The notes beneath the pieces are model-generated. The model worked only from the letters and a program-made list of their open reading frames with translations, was not told the DNA's origin and made no database searches. Shown in pieces: positions 7,140 through 13,657 of a stretch of 13,658 nucleotides of DNA. How positions within the stretch are numbered: the first letter of the stretch is position 1; every line of letters starts with the position of its first letter. The position numbers and the translations under genes are program-made. The DNA is taken from contig CANGBE010000017.1 in the NCBI GenBank assembly GCA_947451875.1, positions 1-13,658 on the forward strand, read 5' to 3'. This DNA is from Sphingomonadaceae bacterium (GTDB lineage: Bacteria > Pseudomonadota > Alphaproteobacteria > Sphingomonadales > Sphingomonadaceae).

Positions 7140-7168
7140 GTCGCCCGGATTGTCGGGCTTCTGGCGAC
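7140..7168. promoter_or_regulatory. Inverted repeats in the leader of the AlpA operon
   Basis: GTCGCC (7140-7145) is inverted as GGCGAC (7163-7168), and nested within is GCCCG-GATTGT-CGGGC (7143-7158). The two pairings overlap and cannot fully form together. They lie immediately before the AlpA ribosome binding site. The 9-mer GGGCTTCTG at 7155-7163 recurs at 7204-7212. Candidate operator for AlpA autoregulation or an mRNA structure at the ribosome binding site; function inferred. Confidence 0.4.
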
Positions 7169-7220
7169 CAGCGAATGCCGGTGCAGGGCTAGGAATTACG
7201 GGTGGGCTTCTGTCTCGTCT

Positions 7221-7249
7221 GGGTGCGCTAATAGCCTATTTCTGCACCC
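7221..7249. promoter_or_regulatory. 29-bp nested palindrome upstream of the AlpA operon
   Basis: GGGTGC-gct-AATAG-c-CTATT-tct-GCACCC: two inverted-repeat pairs share the same centre (7235) with equal 3-nt spacers. It straddles the stop codon of the 127-aa gene and lies about 100 bp before alpA. The symmetry suits a dimeric DNA-binding protein more than an RNA terminator, because the inner stem has almost no loop and no U-tract follows. Confidence 0.5.
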
Positions 7250-7619
7250 TATTGCGGCTCCTGCGAAGCCAGCTTTTGACTGTGTCGCGATTGGCGTCCC
7301 TGTGCGTACTCAGGTAGACCGAGATCGCTGCATATTCCGAGCAATTTTTCAAAATCTGGATGCCCCGGATTTCAATGATGGCTCTCATGCGACGTTCTTC
7401 GTCCGCCGCAATTCGAGGATTGCCACGCCGACGCTTGATCGCACCTCGCAAGTGATTTGCCAGAAATTTTCGTGCATCGTCACCGAGTTCTCCACCTTCT
7501 TCGATGAAGCGAGCAAATGGCTCAACGTCGCCACCCCATGCGCCCATTGCAAGGTGGTACGACAGGTGACGGACGATGAAGGCCATTGTGTAAGCAGCGT
7601 CCTCTAATTTGGCTGGCAC
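7236..7619 (-). CDS. Hypothetical 127-aa island protein, basic C-terminus
   Basis: I do not recognise this family. The product is small, charged and probably cytoplasmic, with no signal peptide or membrane segment. Residues about 55-80 (GDDARKFLANHLRGAIKRRRGNPR) carry a basic patch, and the C-terminal region about 98-124 (AAISVYLST..., DTVKSWLRRSRNRV) resembles a helix-turn-helix with a recognition helix, so DNA binding is possible but unproven. The longest start is GTG 7617-7619 with no spaced ribosome binding site; an internal ATG at 7581-7583 (MAFIVRHL) has AGAGGA 13 nt before it and could be the true start. It is on the same strand as the AlpA operon, 111 bp upstream, and is a likely regulator or replication accessory of the island. 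Rated a real gene because of its length and consistent orientation. Confidence 0.62.
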   Translation of the reverse strand: MPAKLEDAAYTMAFIVRHLSYHLAMGAWGGDVEPFARFIEEGGELGDDARKFLANHLRGAIKRRRGNPRIAADEERRMRAIIEIRGIQILKNCSEYAAISVYLSTHRDANRDTVKSWLRRSRNRVQK

Positions 7620-7722
7620 TCCAACATATGTGTATGCATCACGAGGGACAACACGCGCGGGTGGGGATAGCGGCTAGGATCAAAAAAATGTGCCCACTTG
7701 TTCCTGCGCAACCGCAATGGAT

Positions 7723-7743
7723 GGGGGCCTTATCGGGGGCCTT
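7723..7743 (+). repeat. Right pair of GGGGGCCTT repeats (putative integrase arm sites)
   Basis: GGGGGCCTT occurs at 7723-7731 and 7735-7743, the same 9-mer, 12-bp period and orientation as the left pair at 5367-5387. It lies 58 bp inside the putative attR. Such short G-rich direct repeats near attachment sites fit the arm-type sites of tyrosine integrases; this role is inferred. Confidence 0.7.
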
Positions 7744-7801
7744 TCTGAAATTTCATTCTCTAGAAATGCTGTAATTCAGACATTTTTTAAGTATTTTTGG
7801 C

Positions 7802-7823
7802 TTCCCCTTACCTCCAGCGCTCC
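7802..7823 (+). other. Putative attR: imperfect copy of the tRNA-Gly 3' end
   Basis: TTCCCCTTACC (7802-7812) is identical to 5236-5246. It continues with TCCAGC and CTCC as on the left, but lacks three bases (CGC) and has one mismatch (G at 7819). This is expected for a displaced tRNA 3' end that is no longer under selection. Confidence 0.55.
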
Positions 7824-7923
7824 GACTTTCCCCAAGCGTGTCTCCCTGCTTGCCAGTGCCAGCCGCTTGACCTAGTGCCTTGATACCGCAGCGCGGACAC
7901 GCACAGGACACGGCCCAGGTCAC

Positions 7924-9162
7924 TTGCAGAAACTGTTTCCCGCCCTTGATCGCTATATACTCCGGCTCGTGCTGATGCCGATGGGGGCAGTGTTTCTTGT
8001 CGCCGCGTCGCTGCTGATGCTCGACAAAATGCTGAAGCTGTTTGATTTTGTCGCGACAGAAGGCGGGCCGGTTTCGATCGTATTCAAGATGCTGGCCAAC
8101 CTGCTGCCGGAATATGCCAGCCTGGCAATCCCGCTCGGTCTGCTGCTCGGCATCCTGATCGCCTTCCGCAAGCTCGCGATATCGAGCGAGCTCGACATCA
8201 TGCGCGCCGTGGGTTTGTCCTATACGCGGCTGCTGCGCGTGCCATATATGATCGCGCTGACGCTCGCCGCGCTCAACTTTTTTAATGTCTCCTACCTCCA
8301 GCCGCTGGCGCGCTATTATTACGAGCAGCTGCAGTTTGAACTGCAATCGGGCGCGCTGGGGGCATCGATCAAGGTGGGTGAATTCACTACGCTGGCCGAC
8401 AAGATGGCCCTGCGGATCGAGGAAAGCCGCGACAACGGGCATGAGCTGATCGGCGTTTTCGCCCGGCTTTCCGATGGCAAGGGGCAGGTTCTCTCCATCT
8501 CTGCCCACGAAGGTCGCTTCCTCGCGCTGGCGGAAAATCCTGACACCATCGTCCTGCGGCTGAACAACGGACAGATCGTGCAGGAAGAAAAAGGGTTGCC
8601 GGCCCGCGTCCTCAGCTTCTCGCGCCACGATCTACCGATCCCGCTTCCGGCGCTTGAGGCTTTCCGTAAGCGCGGCGGCAAAGAGCGCGAATATATCCTG
8701 CCCGAACTGCTGCGCATCGGCTGGGCAGATCAGGTGAGCGAGGCGGCGCGGGCGCAGGTGCGCGCCAGCTTCTCGTACCGCATGGTCGAAGTGGTGATGA
8801 TGCTGCTGATGCCACTTCTGGCGGTGGCGCTCGCCATCCCTCCCAAAAGATCAACCTCAGGCCTAGGACTGTTTGTTTCGATCGTGCTGGTGGTCGCCTA
8901 TCACAAGATCAACGAATACGGACAGGCGACCGCGGCGCGTGGCGATCTGCCACCGATTGTCATCCTGTGGGGACCGTTTGCGCTGTTCGCGGCGCTGATC
9001 TTCTGGATGTACTGGCGCGTGGCCTATGTCCCCGGCGGCCAGCCGATTGCAGCGCTCGAACGCTTCTTTGGGCTGATCGGCAAAGTGGTCCGGGGCTGGT
9101 TCAAACGCCATCCGGCGGCCCGCAAGCTCGCCGGGCTTGATCCAGAACCAGAGGCTGCGTGA
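7924..9162 (+). CDS. lptF: LPS export ABC transporter permease LptF
   Basis: One of the two inner-membrane permeases of the LptB2FG transporter, which extracts lipopolysaccharide from the inner membrane and passes it to LptC for transport to the outer membrane. The 412-aa sequence shows the LptF/LptG layout: three N-terminal membrane segments (about residues 17-35, 55-80, 98-118), a periplasmic beta-jellyroll (about 130-275), and three C-terminal segments (about 285-362), plus a cytoplasmic tail. Typical wording includes LLPEYASLAIPLGLLLGIL and the coupling region FRKLAISSELDIMRAVGLSY. No ATG or GTG is available between the upstream stop (7873-7875) and the first membrane segment, so the start is TTG 7924-7926, with only a weak AGG before it. 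lptG follows with a 2-nt gap. The putative attR lies about 100 bp upstream, so the island may have changed this gene's upstream context. Confidence 0.94.
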   Translation: MQKLFPALDRYILRLVLMPMGAVFLVAASLLMLDKMLKLFDFVATEGGPVSIVFKMLANLLPEYASLAIPLGLLLGILIAFRKLAISSELDIMRAVGLSYTRLLRVPYMIALTLAALNFFNVSYLQPLARYYYEQLQFELQSGALGASIKVGEFTTLADKMALRIEESRDNGHELIGVFARLSDGKGQVLSISAHEGRFLALAENPDTIVLRLNNGQIVQEEKGLPARVLSFSRHDLPIPLPALEAFRKRGGKEREYILPELLRIGWADQVSEAARAQVRASFSYRMVEVVMMLLMPLLAVALAIPPKRSTSGLGLFVSIVLVVAYHKINEYGQATAARGDLPPIVILWGPFALFAALIFWMYWRVAYVPGGQPIAALERFFGLIGKVVRGWFKRHPAARKLAGLDPEPEAA

Positions 9163-9164
9163 CC

Positions 9165-10274
9165 ATGGAGAGCAATTTCTTCCCCTCGCGCACCCTGACC
9201 TTTTACCTCGCCAAGTTGTTCGTCAGCCGCGTGCTGGCGATCCTCGTCATGCTGGTGCTCGTTCTGCAGATGCTCGACCTTTTGAGCGAGAGCGGCGATA
9301 TTCTAGCGGTTAAAGGCAACGGCGAGGCGCAGCTGTGGTATTACGTGTCGCTGCGCATGCCGCAGCTGATCGCACGGTTCCTGCCCTATTCAGTGCTGTT
9401 GGCAACGCTGCTGACCTTCTGGCCGCTGAACCAGAACAGCGAGGTGATCGCCATGCGCGCCGCCGGGCTTTCCGCCCACCAGATCCTTGCTCCGCTGATG
9501 CTGGCGGCCGCTGTTGTCGCGCTGACCAGCTTTGCTTTCAACGAGCGATTCCTGACCCGCGCCAATGCTGGGATGAAGGCCTGGCAGGCCGCCGGCTGGG
9601 GGCCTATCCCCAAAGAAAAGGGCGCCCGCACCAACGTCTATCTGCGCGATGGGCCTAATATTCTGCTGGTCGGCACGCTGACCGGCTATGGGGCCGGATC
9701 GGGCGACAAGGTCGTGATGGAGAACGTCACCTGGTATCGCCGCAATGCCGAAATGATGGTGGTGTCCGAAGTCCACGCGCCCCGGGCCACCTACGCTGCG
9801 CCTGGCTGGAAGCTGGAACAGGCGACCGAATTCGACGTCGAGAACACCAGCAGCAAGGCACTCGGCTCGCAGGTGATTGCGCAAAGTGTGACGCCAAGCC
9901 AAGTCGCGATCAGCAGCGTCGACGCCGATGCCGAGAGCCTGTTGCAGCTTAACCGTTCGATCGACGCGATGAAGGCCGCCGGACGGCGCACCAGCGAGCT
10001 TGAGGGCAAATGGTGGCACAAGATCACCGGGCCGCTGGCCGCATTGCTGATGCCGCTGCTCGGCTCGGTAGTTGCCTTTGGGCTTGCCCGATCGGGCCAA
10101 CTGCTGGTCCGCGGGATCGCCGGTGCAGCTCTGGGCTTTGCCTATTTCGTCATCGACAACGCCGCATTGGCCATCGGCAACTTCGGCGGCTACCCCCCGC
10201 TCATCGCCGCGTGGACACCGTTCCTGCTGTTCCTGATGGTGGGTGAAACGGTGCTGATCCGGACGGAAGAATAA
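9165..10274 (+). CDS. lptG: LPS export ABC transporter permease LptG
   Basis: Partner permease of LptF in the LptB2FG lipopolysaccharide exporter of the inner membrane. It has the same architecture: three N-terminal membrane segments, with the coupling segment LLTFWPLNQNSEVIAMRAAG about residues 83-102, a periplasmic jellyroll (about 130-265), and three C-terminal membrane segments, including HKITGPLAALLMPLLG and the end segment WTPFLLFLMVGETVL. Length is normal. I chose ATG 9165-9167, 2 nt after the lptF stop, with GAGG (9151-9154) 10 nt upstream; the in-frame GTG at 9159, overlapping the lptF stop, would add two residues and cannot be excluded. Its stop faces that of the desaturase gene with 2 bp between, where AAGCT...AGCTT forms a weak inverted repeat. 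Confidence 0.94.
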   Translation: MESNFFPSRTLTFYLAKLFVSRVLAILVMLVLVLQMLDLLSESGDILAVKGNGEAQLWYYVSLRMPQLIARFLPYSVLLATLLTFWPLNQNSEVIAMRAAGLSAHQILAPLMLAAAVVALTSFAFNERFLTRANAGMKAWQAAGWGPIPKEKGARTNVYLRDGPNILLVGTLTGYGAGSGDKVVMENVTWYRRNAEMMVVSEVHAPRATYAAPGWKLEQATEFDVENTSSKALGSQVIAQSVTPSQVAISSVDADAESLLQLNRSIDAMKAAGRRTSELEGKWWHKITGPLAALLMPLLGSVVAFGLARSGQLLVRGIAGAALGFAYFVIDNAALAIGNFGGYPPLIAAWTPFLLFLMVGETVLIRTEE

Positions 10275-10276
10275 GC

Positions 10277-11386
10277 TCAGCGCAGCTTCATCGTGCTGCC
10301 GACCAGCTTTTGCACCAGCACCAGCAGGCCCGGATAATTCGCCCCGTCATAGGTCGAGTGCTTGCCCAGATGCGCGATCAGGCGGCGGTGGGCTTCGGCG
10401 TAGGAGTGGTACGGCACCGAGGGCAGCAGGTGGTGCAGCGCATGATAACGCAGGCCAACCGGGGCCCAGAGCTCGGCCAGAATGCCGGGAGGCGGCACGT
10501 TCACTGAGTCGAGGTACTGTGCGGTCACGGTGATCGCATCGCCCTCATTGGCCCACAGATGGGCGACCAGCGTGCGGATCTGGTTGAGCACGGCGGTAAT
10601 CGATATCACGGAGAGGCCGATCATCAAGGGCCGCCAGCCGTGCGTCGCGCTCCAGCCGATCAAAAACCACGACCAGACGACAACGCCAAACTCTTGCCAG
10701 AACACCATGCGCGCAAACTTGCCCTCGGGCGGGCGGCGGCGGAACTGGGGGTTGATCGACAGCGACGAGGCGCGCTCCCACAACAGCTTGCGGATCGACG
10801 GGATCACTGCGCCCAGCGGCACCAGCAGCGCCGAGCGGACCAGCAAGGCAATCGGCAGCAGCAGAGCCGTGACGATGAACAGCGGCAGCGTCCACGGCTT
10901 CATCAGCGCGAGCGGCAGATATTCCGGATCCTCCACCGTACCATAGCGCGTGCGGGCATGATGCAGCGTGTGAACCCCTTCATACATGAACGAGGGCGTG
11001 AGCATCGGCACGCCTACAGCCAAGTTCCAAACAAAGCGGAAACCGGGCAGCGCCATTTCGTGGATGTGGGTGAGCTCGTGGATAAACAGCAGTGCGCGGT
11101 AGAGCGCCAGCACTGCCACCGCACCGCTCAGAAAGGCCGGCAGCGGACTTTGAAGCAGGATTGCGCCGGCAATGCCGGCATAGCCGACTGCGGCAGAAAT
11201 CAGCATGTCGGGCCAGAAAATGCTGCCCCGGGCCGTCGAAATATCGCGGGTCAATTCCACCGCGGCGCGCAGCATGTCCTTGTCGTCCGGGATGCGCTTG
11301 ATGTCGTTGAAGTCCTGCAATTTCATGCTTTCGTTTGGCATTGGCAGCGGCGCGACACTTTGATCTGCCGCAACACGCCTTGACAT
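10277..11386 (-). CDS. Membrane fatty acid desaturase
   Basis: A 369-aa integral-membrane di-iron desaturase/hydroxylase-type enzyme that introduces double bonds (or hydroxyls) into acyl chains or related lipids. All three histidine boxes are visible: HELTH at residues 103-107, HTLHH at 139-143, and HALHH at 315-319, the last followed by LLPSVPYHSY. Hydrophobic stretches about residues 62-100, 118-130, 165-195 and 228-262 fit the family. The start is uncertain: ATG 11384-11386 gives the longest product, but neither it nor the in-frame ATGs at 11341 and 11326 has a good ribosome binding site, and conserved sequence begins only near residue 36. It is divergent from the GNAT gene and faces lptG. 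Regiospecificity and substrate (phospholipid, carotenoid or other) cannot be told from the sequence. Confidence 0.88.
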   Translation of the reverse strand: MSRRVAADQSVAPLPMPNESMKLQDFNDIKRIPDDKDMLRAAVELTRDISTARGSIFWPDMLISAAVGYAGIAGAILLQSPLPAFLSGAVAVLALYRALLFIHELTHIHEMALPGFRFVWNLAVGVPMLTPSFMYEGVHTLHHARTRYGTVEDPEYLPLALMKPWTLPLFIVTALLLPIALLVRSALLVPLGAVIPSIRKLLWERASSLSINPQFRRRPPEGKFARMVFWQEFGVVVWSWFLIGWSATHGWRPLMIGLSVISITAVLNQIRTLVAHLWANEGDAITVTAQYLDSVNVPPPGILAELWAPVGLRYHALHHLLPSVPYHSYAEAHRRLIAHLGKHSTYDGANYPGLLVLVQKLVGSTMKLR

Positions 11387-11441
11387 TCAGGGCAGACCAT
11401 ACGCAGGTCGCGAAACTTATTCCACTGGCAGAGGTAAGATC

Positions 11442-12608
11442 GTGGTCACTGGCGAATTAGAGATTATCCCGATTTCCGGCAAGGCGGAGATCGAGGCTTT
11501 TGTCGATTACTGCAATCGGATCAATGCCAGCGATCCCAACTACGTCCCCCAGTTGCGCGGCGAAGACATCGGCAAGTTCACCCCTGGCAAGAACCCCTTC
11601 TTTGAACATGCGCGCTGCCAGCTGTTTCTGGCAAAACACGGGCAAGAGATTGTCGGGCGCATTGCGGCCCACATTGATGAACTTGCACTGACCATTCCGG
11701 CAGAGCAGGGCATGGGCCCAGGCACCGGATTCTGGGGCGCGCTGGAAACCGAAGACGAGAGCGTCGCCAAAGCGTTGATCGCGCGGGCCGAAGAGTGGCT
11801 GCGCGGCCAAGGCATGACCAAGGTTCTCGCGCCGATGAACCTCTCCGTCTGGGAAGAGCCAGGGCTGCTGGTCTATGGTCACGATCACCCGCCGATGGTG
11901 ATGATGGGTCACCAGAGCGCACGCTATCAGCCGTGGATCGAGGGTGAAGGCTATGGGCTGGTCAAGCAGCTCAACACCTATGACCTTAACATCACGACGG
12001 AATTCCCCCCGCTGATCCAGCGAATCGTCTCCTCGGGTGAGAAGAATGAGCGAATTAAGGTGCGCGGGGTCGATCTCAAGCACTTTGGCCGCGAGGTGAA
12101 GATCATCTGCGACATCCTTAACGATGCCTGGTCGGACAACTGGGGCTTCGTGCCCTTCACCGAGAGCGAGATTGCCTATACCGCGAAGAACCTGAAGCCG
12201 CTGTGCAAGGAAGACCTGATCTACATCGCCGAATATGACGGCGAGCCGGTGGCCTTCATGATGACCCTGCCCGATCTCAACCAGATCCAGAAGAAGGTCA
12301 CCGGAAAAAACGGCAAGCCCTCGCCGTTCGGCTGGATCAAGCTGCTGCTGTGGCTGAACAAGCCGAAGAATGCTGACATGCGCGTGCCGCTGATGGGCGT
12401 GGTCAAGCGCTTGCAATCATCGCGCATGGCCAGCCAACTGGCTTTCATGATGATCGAATACATCCGCCGCAACGCCGTGAAGCACTACAACGGCAAGCGC
12501 GGCGAGATCGGCTGGATCCTTGAGGACAATCAGGGAATGGTGGCGATTGCCGATGCGATCAATTCGAAGATCAACAAGACCTACAACGTTTACGAAAAGA
12601 AGCTTTAG
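11442..12608 (+). CDS. GNAT-fold N-acetyltransferase-like protein, function unknown
   Basis: A 388-aa soluble protein of an alphaproteobacterial family that I recall being annotated as GNAT acetyltransferase, or (probably wrongly) as dATP pyrophosphohydrolase. The first part (about residues 40-100) has the pattern DPNYVPQLRGED...FFEHARCQLFLAKHGQEIVGRIAA, like the beta2-beta3-beta4 core of GNAT proteins; a second part (about 240-290, with AEYDGEPVAFMMTLPDLN) looks like another GNAT-type strand pair. The C-terminal GEIGWILEDNQGMVAIA segment is a conserved family feature as I recall it. I cannot name the substrate. Start GTG 11442-11444 is supported by GAGG (11431-11434) 7 nt upstream. It is divergent from the desaturase gene (55 bp apart), so they may share control, and its end overlaps pmbA by 4 bp tail to tail. 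Confidence 0.75.
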   Translation: MVTGELEIIPISGKAEIEAFVDYCNRINASDPNYVPQLRGEDIGKFTPGKNPFFEHARCQLFLAKHGQEIVGRIAAHIDELALTIPAEQGMGPGTGFWGALETEDESVAKALIARAEEWLRGQGMTKVLAPMNLSVWEEPGLLVYGHDHPPMVMMGHQSARYQPWIEGEGYGLVKQLNTYDLNITTEFPPLIQRIVSSGEKNERIKVRGVDLKHFGREVKIICDILNDAWSDNWGFVPFTESEIAYTAKNLKPLCKEDLIYIAEYDGEPVAFMMTLPDLNQIQKKVTGKNGKPSPFGWIKLLLWLNKPKNADMRVPLMGVVKRLQSSRMASQLAFMMIEYIRRNAVKHYNGKRGEIGWILEDNQGMVAIADAINSKINKTYNVYEKKL

Positions 12609-13657
12609 TCTCCAGCGATCATCATGCCATCGACGCGCAAAGTTGGCACGTTAACCGCGCGGTACCATTCGATGTCATTGGCGGGGGTGAGCGCCTTGAA
12701 CATGGCTAACAGGTTGCCGGCGATGGTGAACTCAGCCACGGGTCCGGCCAGCTCGCCATTCACGATGCGAAAGCCTGAAGCGCCGCGGCTGTAATCACCG
12801 GTGACGCTGTTGACGCCCTGCCCGATCAGTTCGGTGACATAGACCCCGTCGGCAATGTCGGACATCAGCTGGGCCGGAGTGATGGTTCCCGGGACCAGAT
12901 GGACATTGCTCGCGCCCACCCCCGGCGCGCCACTGGCACCGCGCACGGCATGGCCGGTTGGGCTGGAGCCGAGTTGGCGGGCCGCCGCACTTTCCATCAG
13001 CCAGCCCGTCAGGCGGCCGCACTCGACCAGATTGCGCGACGCAGTGGGCAGTCCCTCGCCATCAAATCCGCGTGAACGTTGTCCGCGCTTGCGGTGCGGA
13101 TCGTCGACGATGGTGATCGCAGAATCGAACAGCATCTCGCCGTCGTGATCGAGCAGAAAGCTTGCCCGGCGGGCAATCGACGTGCCTGACATCGCTCCCA
13201 GCAGATGGCCGATCAATGTGCCGCCGACCCGGGGATCGAAGACCACCGGCAACTGCCCGCTGGTCAGCGCGCCCGGATTGAGCCGCGCCACAGCGCGTTC
13301 ACCCGCCACTTTGCCGATCGACGCCGCATCGGGCAGGTCTGACCGGTGACGCGCCGATCGCCAGGAATAGTCGCGCTGCATGTTTGCGCCTTCACCGGCG
13401 ATCACGCTGGCGGAAATGCCGTGGCTGGTCGATTCGCTGGACCCAACGAATCCGTGGCTGGTGGCGAGCGCAAAGACCGAGCGGCCCATCGAAGCGCTGC
13501 CGCCTTCGCTGTTGGTCACCCCAGCGATCGCCCGCGCCGCATCTTCTGCTTCTTCGGCAAGCGCGCGCAATTCCTGCGGGGTGGGTTCGGCGGGATCGGC
13601 CTGATCAAGATCGGGGCCCGGCCCCTTGCTGAGCATTTCAGCAGGAGCGAGACCGGC
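12605..13657 (-). CDS. pmbA: PmbA/TldE, metalloprotease-related protein (5' partial)
   Basis: Subunit of the TldD/TldE peptidase complex, which degrades unfolded peptides and matures modified peptides such as microcin B17 in other bacteria. The frame is open to the right edge (the codons before Met 13634-13636 read AGLAPAE), so roughly the first 90-100 residues of a protein of about 445 aa are missing. Characteristic PmbA blocks are VVFDPRVGGTLIGHLLGA, SIARRASFLLD, ITIVDDPHRKRG..RGFDGEG, and TGHAVRGASGAPG, then the C-terminal TPANDIEWY..VNVPTLRVDGM. The TldD-type HExxxH zinc motif is not seen, which supports TldE rather than TldD. It converges on the GNAT gene with a 4-bp overlap. tldD is not in the window. 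Confidence 0.9.
   Translation of the reverse strand, partial: AGLAPAEMLSKGPGPDLDQADPAEPTPQELRALAEEAEDAARAIAGVTNSEGGSASMGRSVFALATSHGFVGSSESTSHGISASVIAGEGANMQRDYSWRSARHRSDLPDAASIGKVAGERAVARLNPGALTSGQLPVVFDPRVGGTLIGHLLGAMSGTSIARRASFLLDHDGEMLFDSAITIVDDPHRKRGQRSRGFDGEGLPTASRNLVECGRLTGWLMESAAARQLGSSPTGHAVRGASGAPGVGASNVHLVPGTITPAQLMSDIADGVYVTELIGQGVNSVTGDYSRGASGFRIVNGELAGPVAEFTIAGNLLAMFKALTPANDIEWYRAVNVPTLRVDGMMIAGD

Larger units (their letters stand above)
5236..7823. mobile_element. Small integrated island in tRNA-Gly, without integrase
   Basis: A stretch of about 2.6 kb between the tRNA 3' end and lptF is bounded by an imperfect repeat of the tRNA 3' end (5236-5260 and 7802-7823). It contains four minus-strand genes of mobile-element type: a 127-aa unknown, an AlpA-like regulator, a Toprim primase-like protein and a RepA/AAA_25-type ATPase. 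The last three are translationally linked (4-bp and 8-bp overlaps). Identical paired 9-mers (GGGGGCCTT) sit inside both ends. No tyrosine or serine recombinase, capsid, mobilisation or cargo gene is visible. I read it as a decayed or minimal satellite-like or plasmid-like island. The boundaries rest on the repeat and gene content only. Confidence 0.75.
7620..7923. other. Intergenic region holding the right end of the island and the lptF leader
   Basis: The region holds no convincing gene. From left to right: the upstream region of the 127-aa gene, the right GGGGGCCTT pair (7723-7743), an AT-rich segment (7744-7800) with an imperfect stem-loop (CTGAA-ATTTC...GAAAT...TTCAG, 7745-7780) followed by six T residues at 7784-7789, the putative attR (7802-7823), and about 100 bp of lptF leader. 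A TTGACC at 7867-7872 could be a -35 box for lptF, but no good -10 follows. No integrase remnant was found in the frames I read. Confidence 0.6.

Noticed and set aside
7745..7789. Rho-independent terminator on the plus strand before lptF
   Set aside because: A T-run is present, but the stem is AT-rich and interrupted by an asymmetric bulge, and no plus-strand gene ends there.
7690..7875. A 61-codon plus-strand frame near the right end of the island
   Set aside because: It crosses the repeat pair, the AT-rich stretch and the putative attR, with no ribosome binding site and no recognised motif; more likely noncoding.
7753..8628. A 291-codon open frame on the minus strand over lptF
   Set aside because: It is antisense to the strongly supported lptF gene, its composition (rich in Gln, Arg and His) is typical of reverse-strand reading in GC-rich DNA, and I recognise no family in it.
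10559..11383. A 274-codon open frame on the plus strand
   Set aside because: Antisense to the desaturase gene with all three histidine boxes; Arg/Gln/His-rich shadow with no recognisable domain.
11457..12416. A 319-codon open frame on the minus strand
   Set aside because: Antisense to the GNAT-fold gene, which has a good ribosome binding site and family-like sequence; the reverse product resembles no family.
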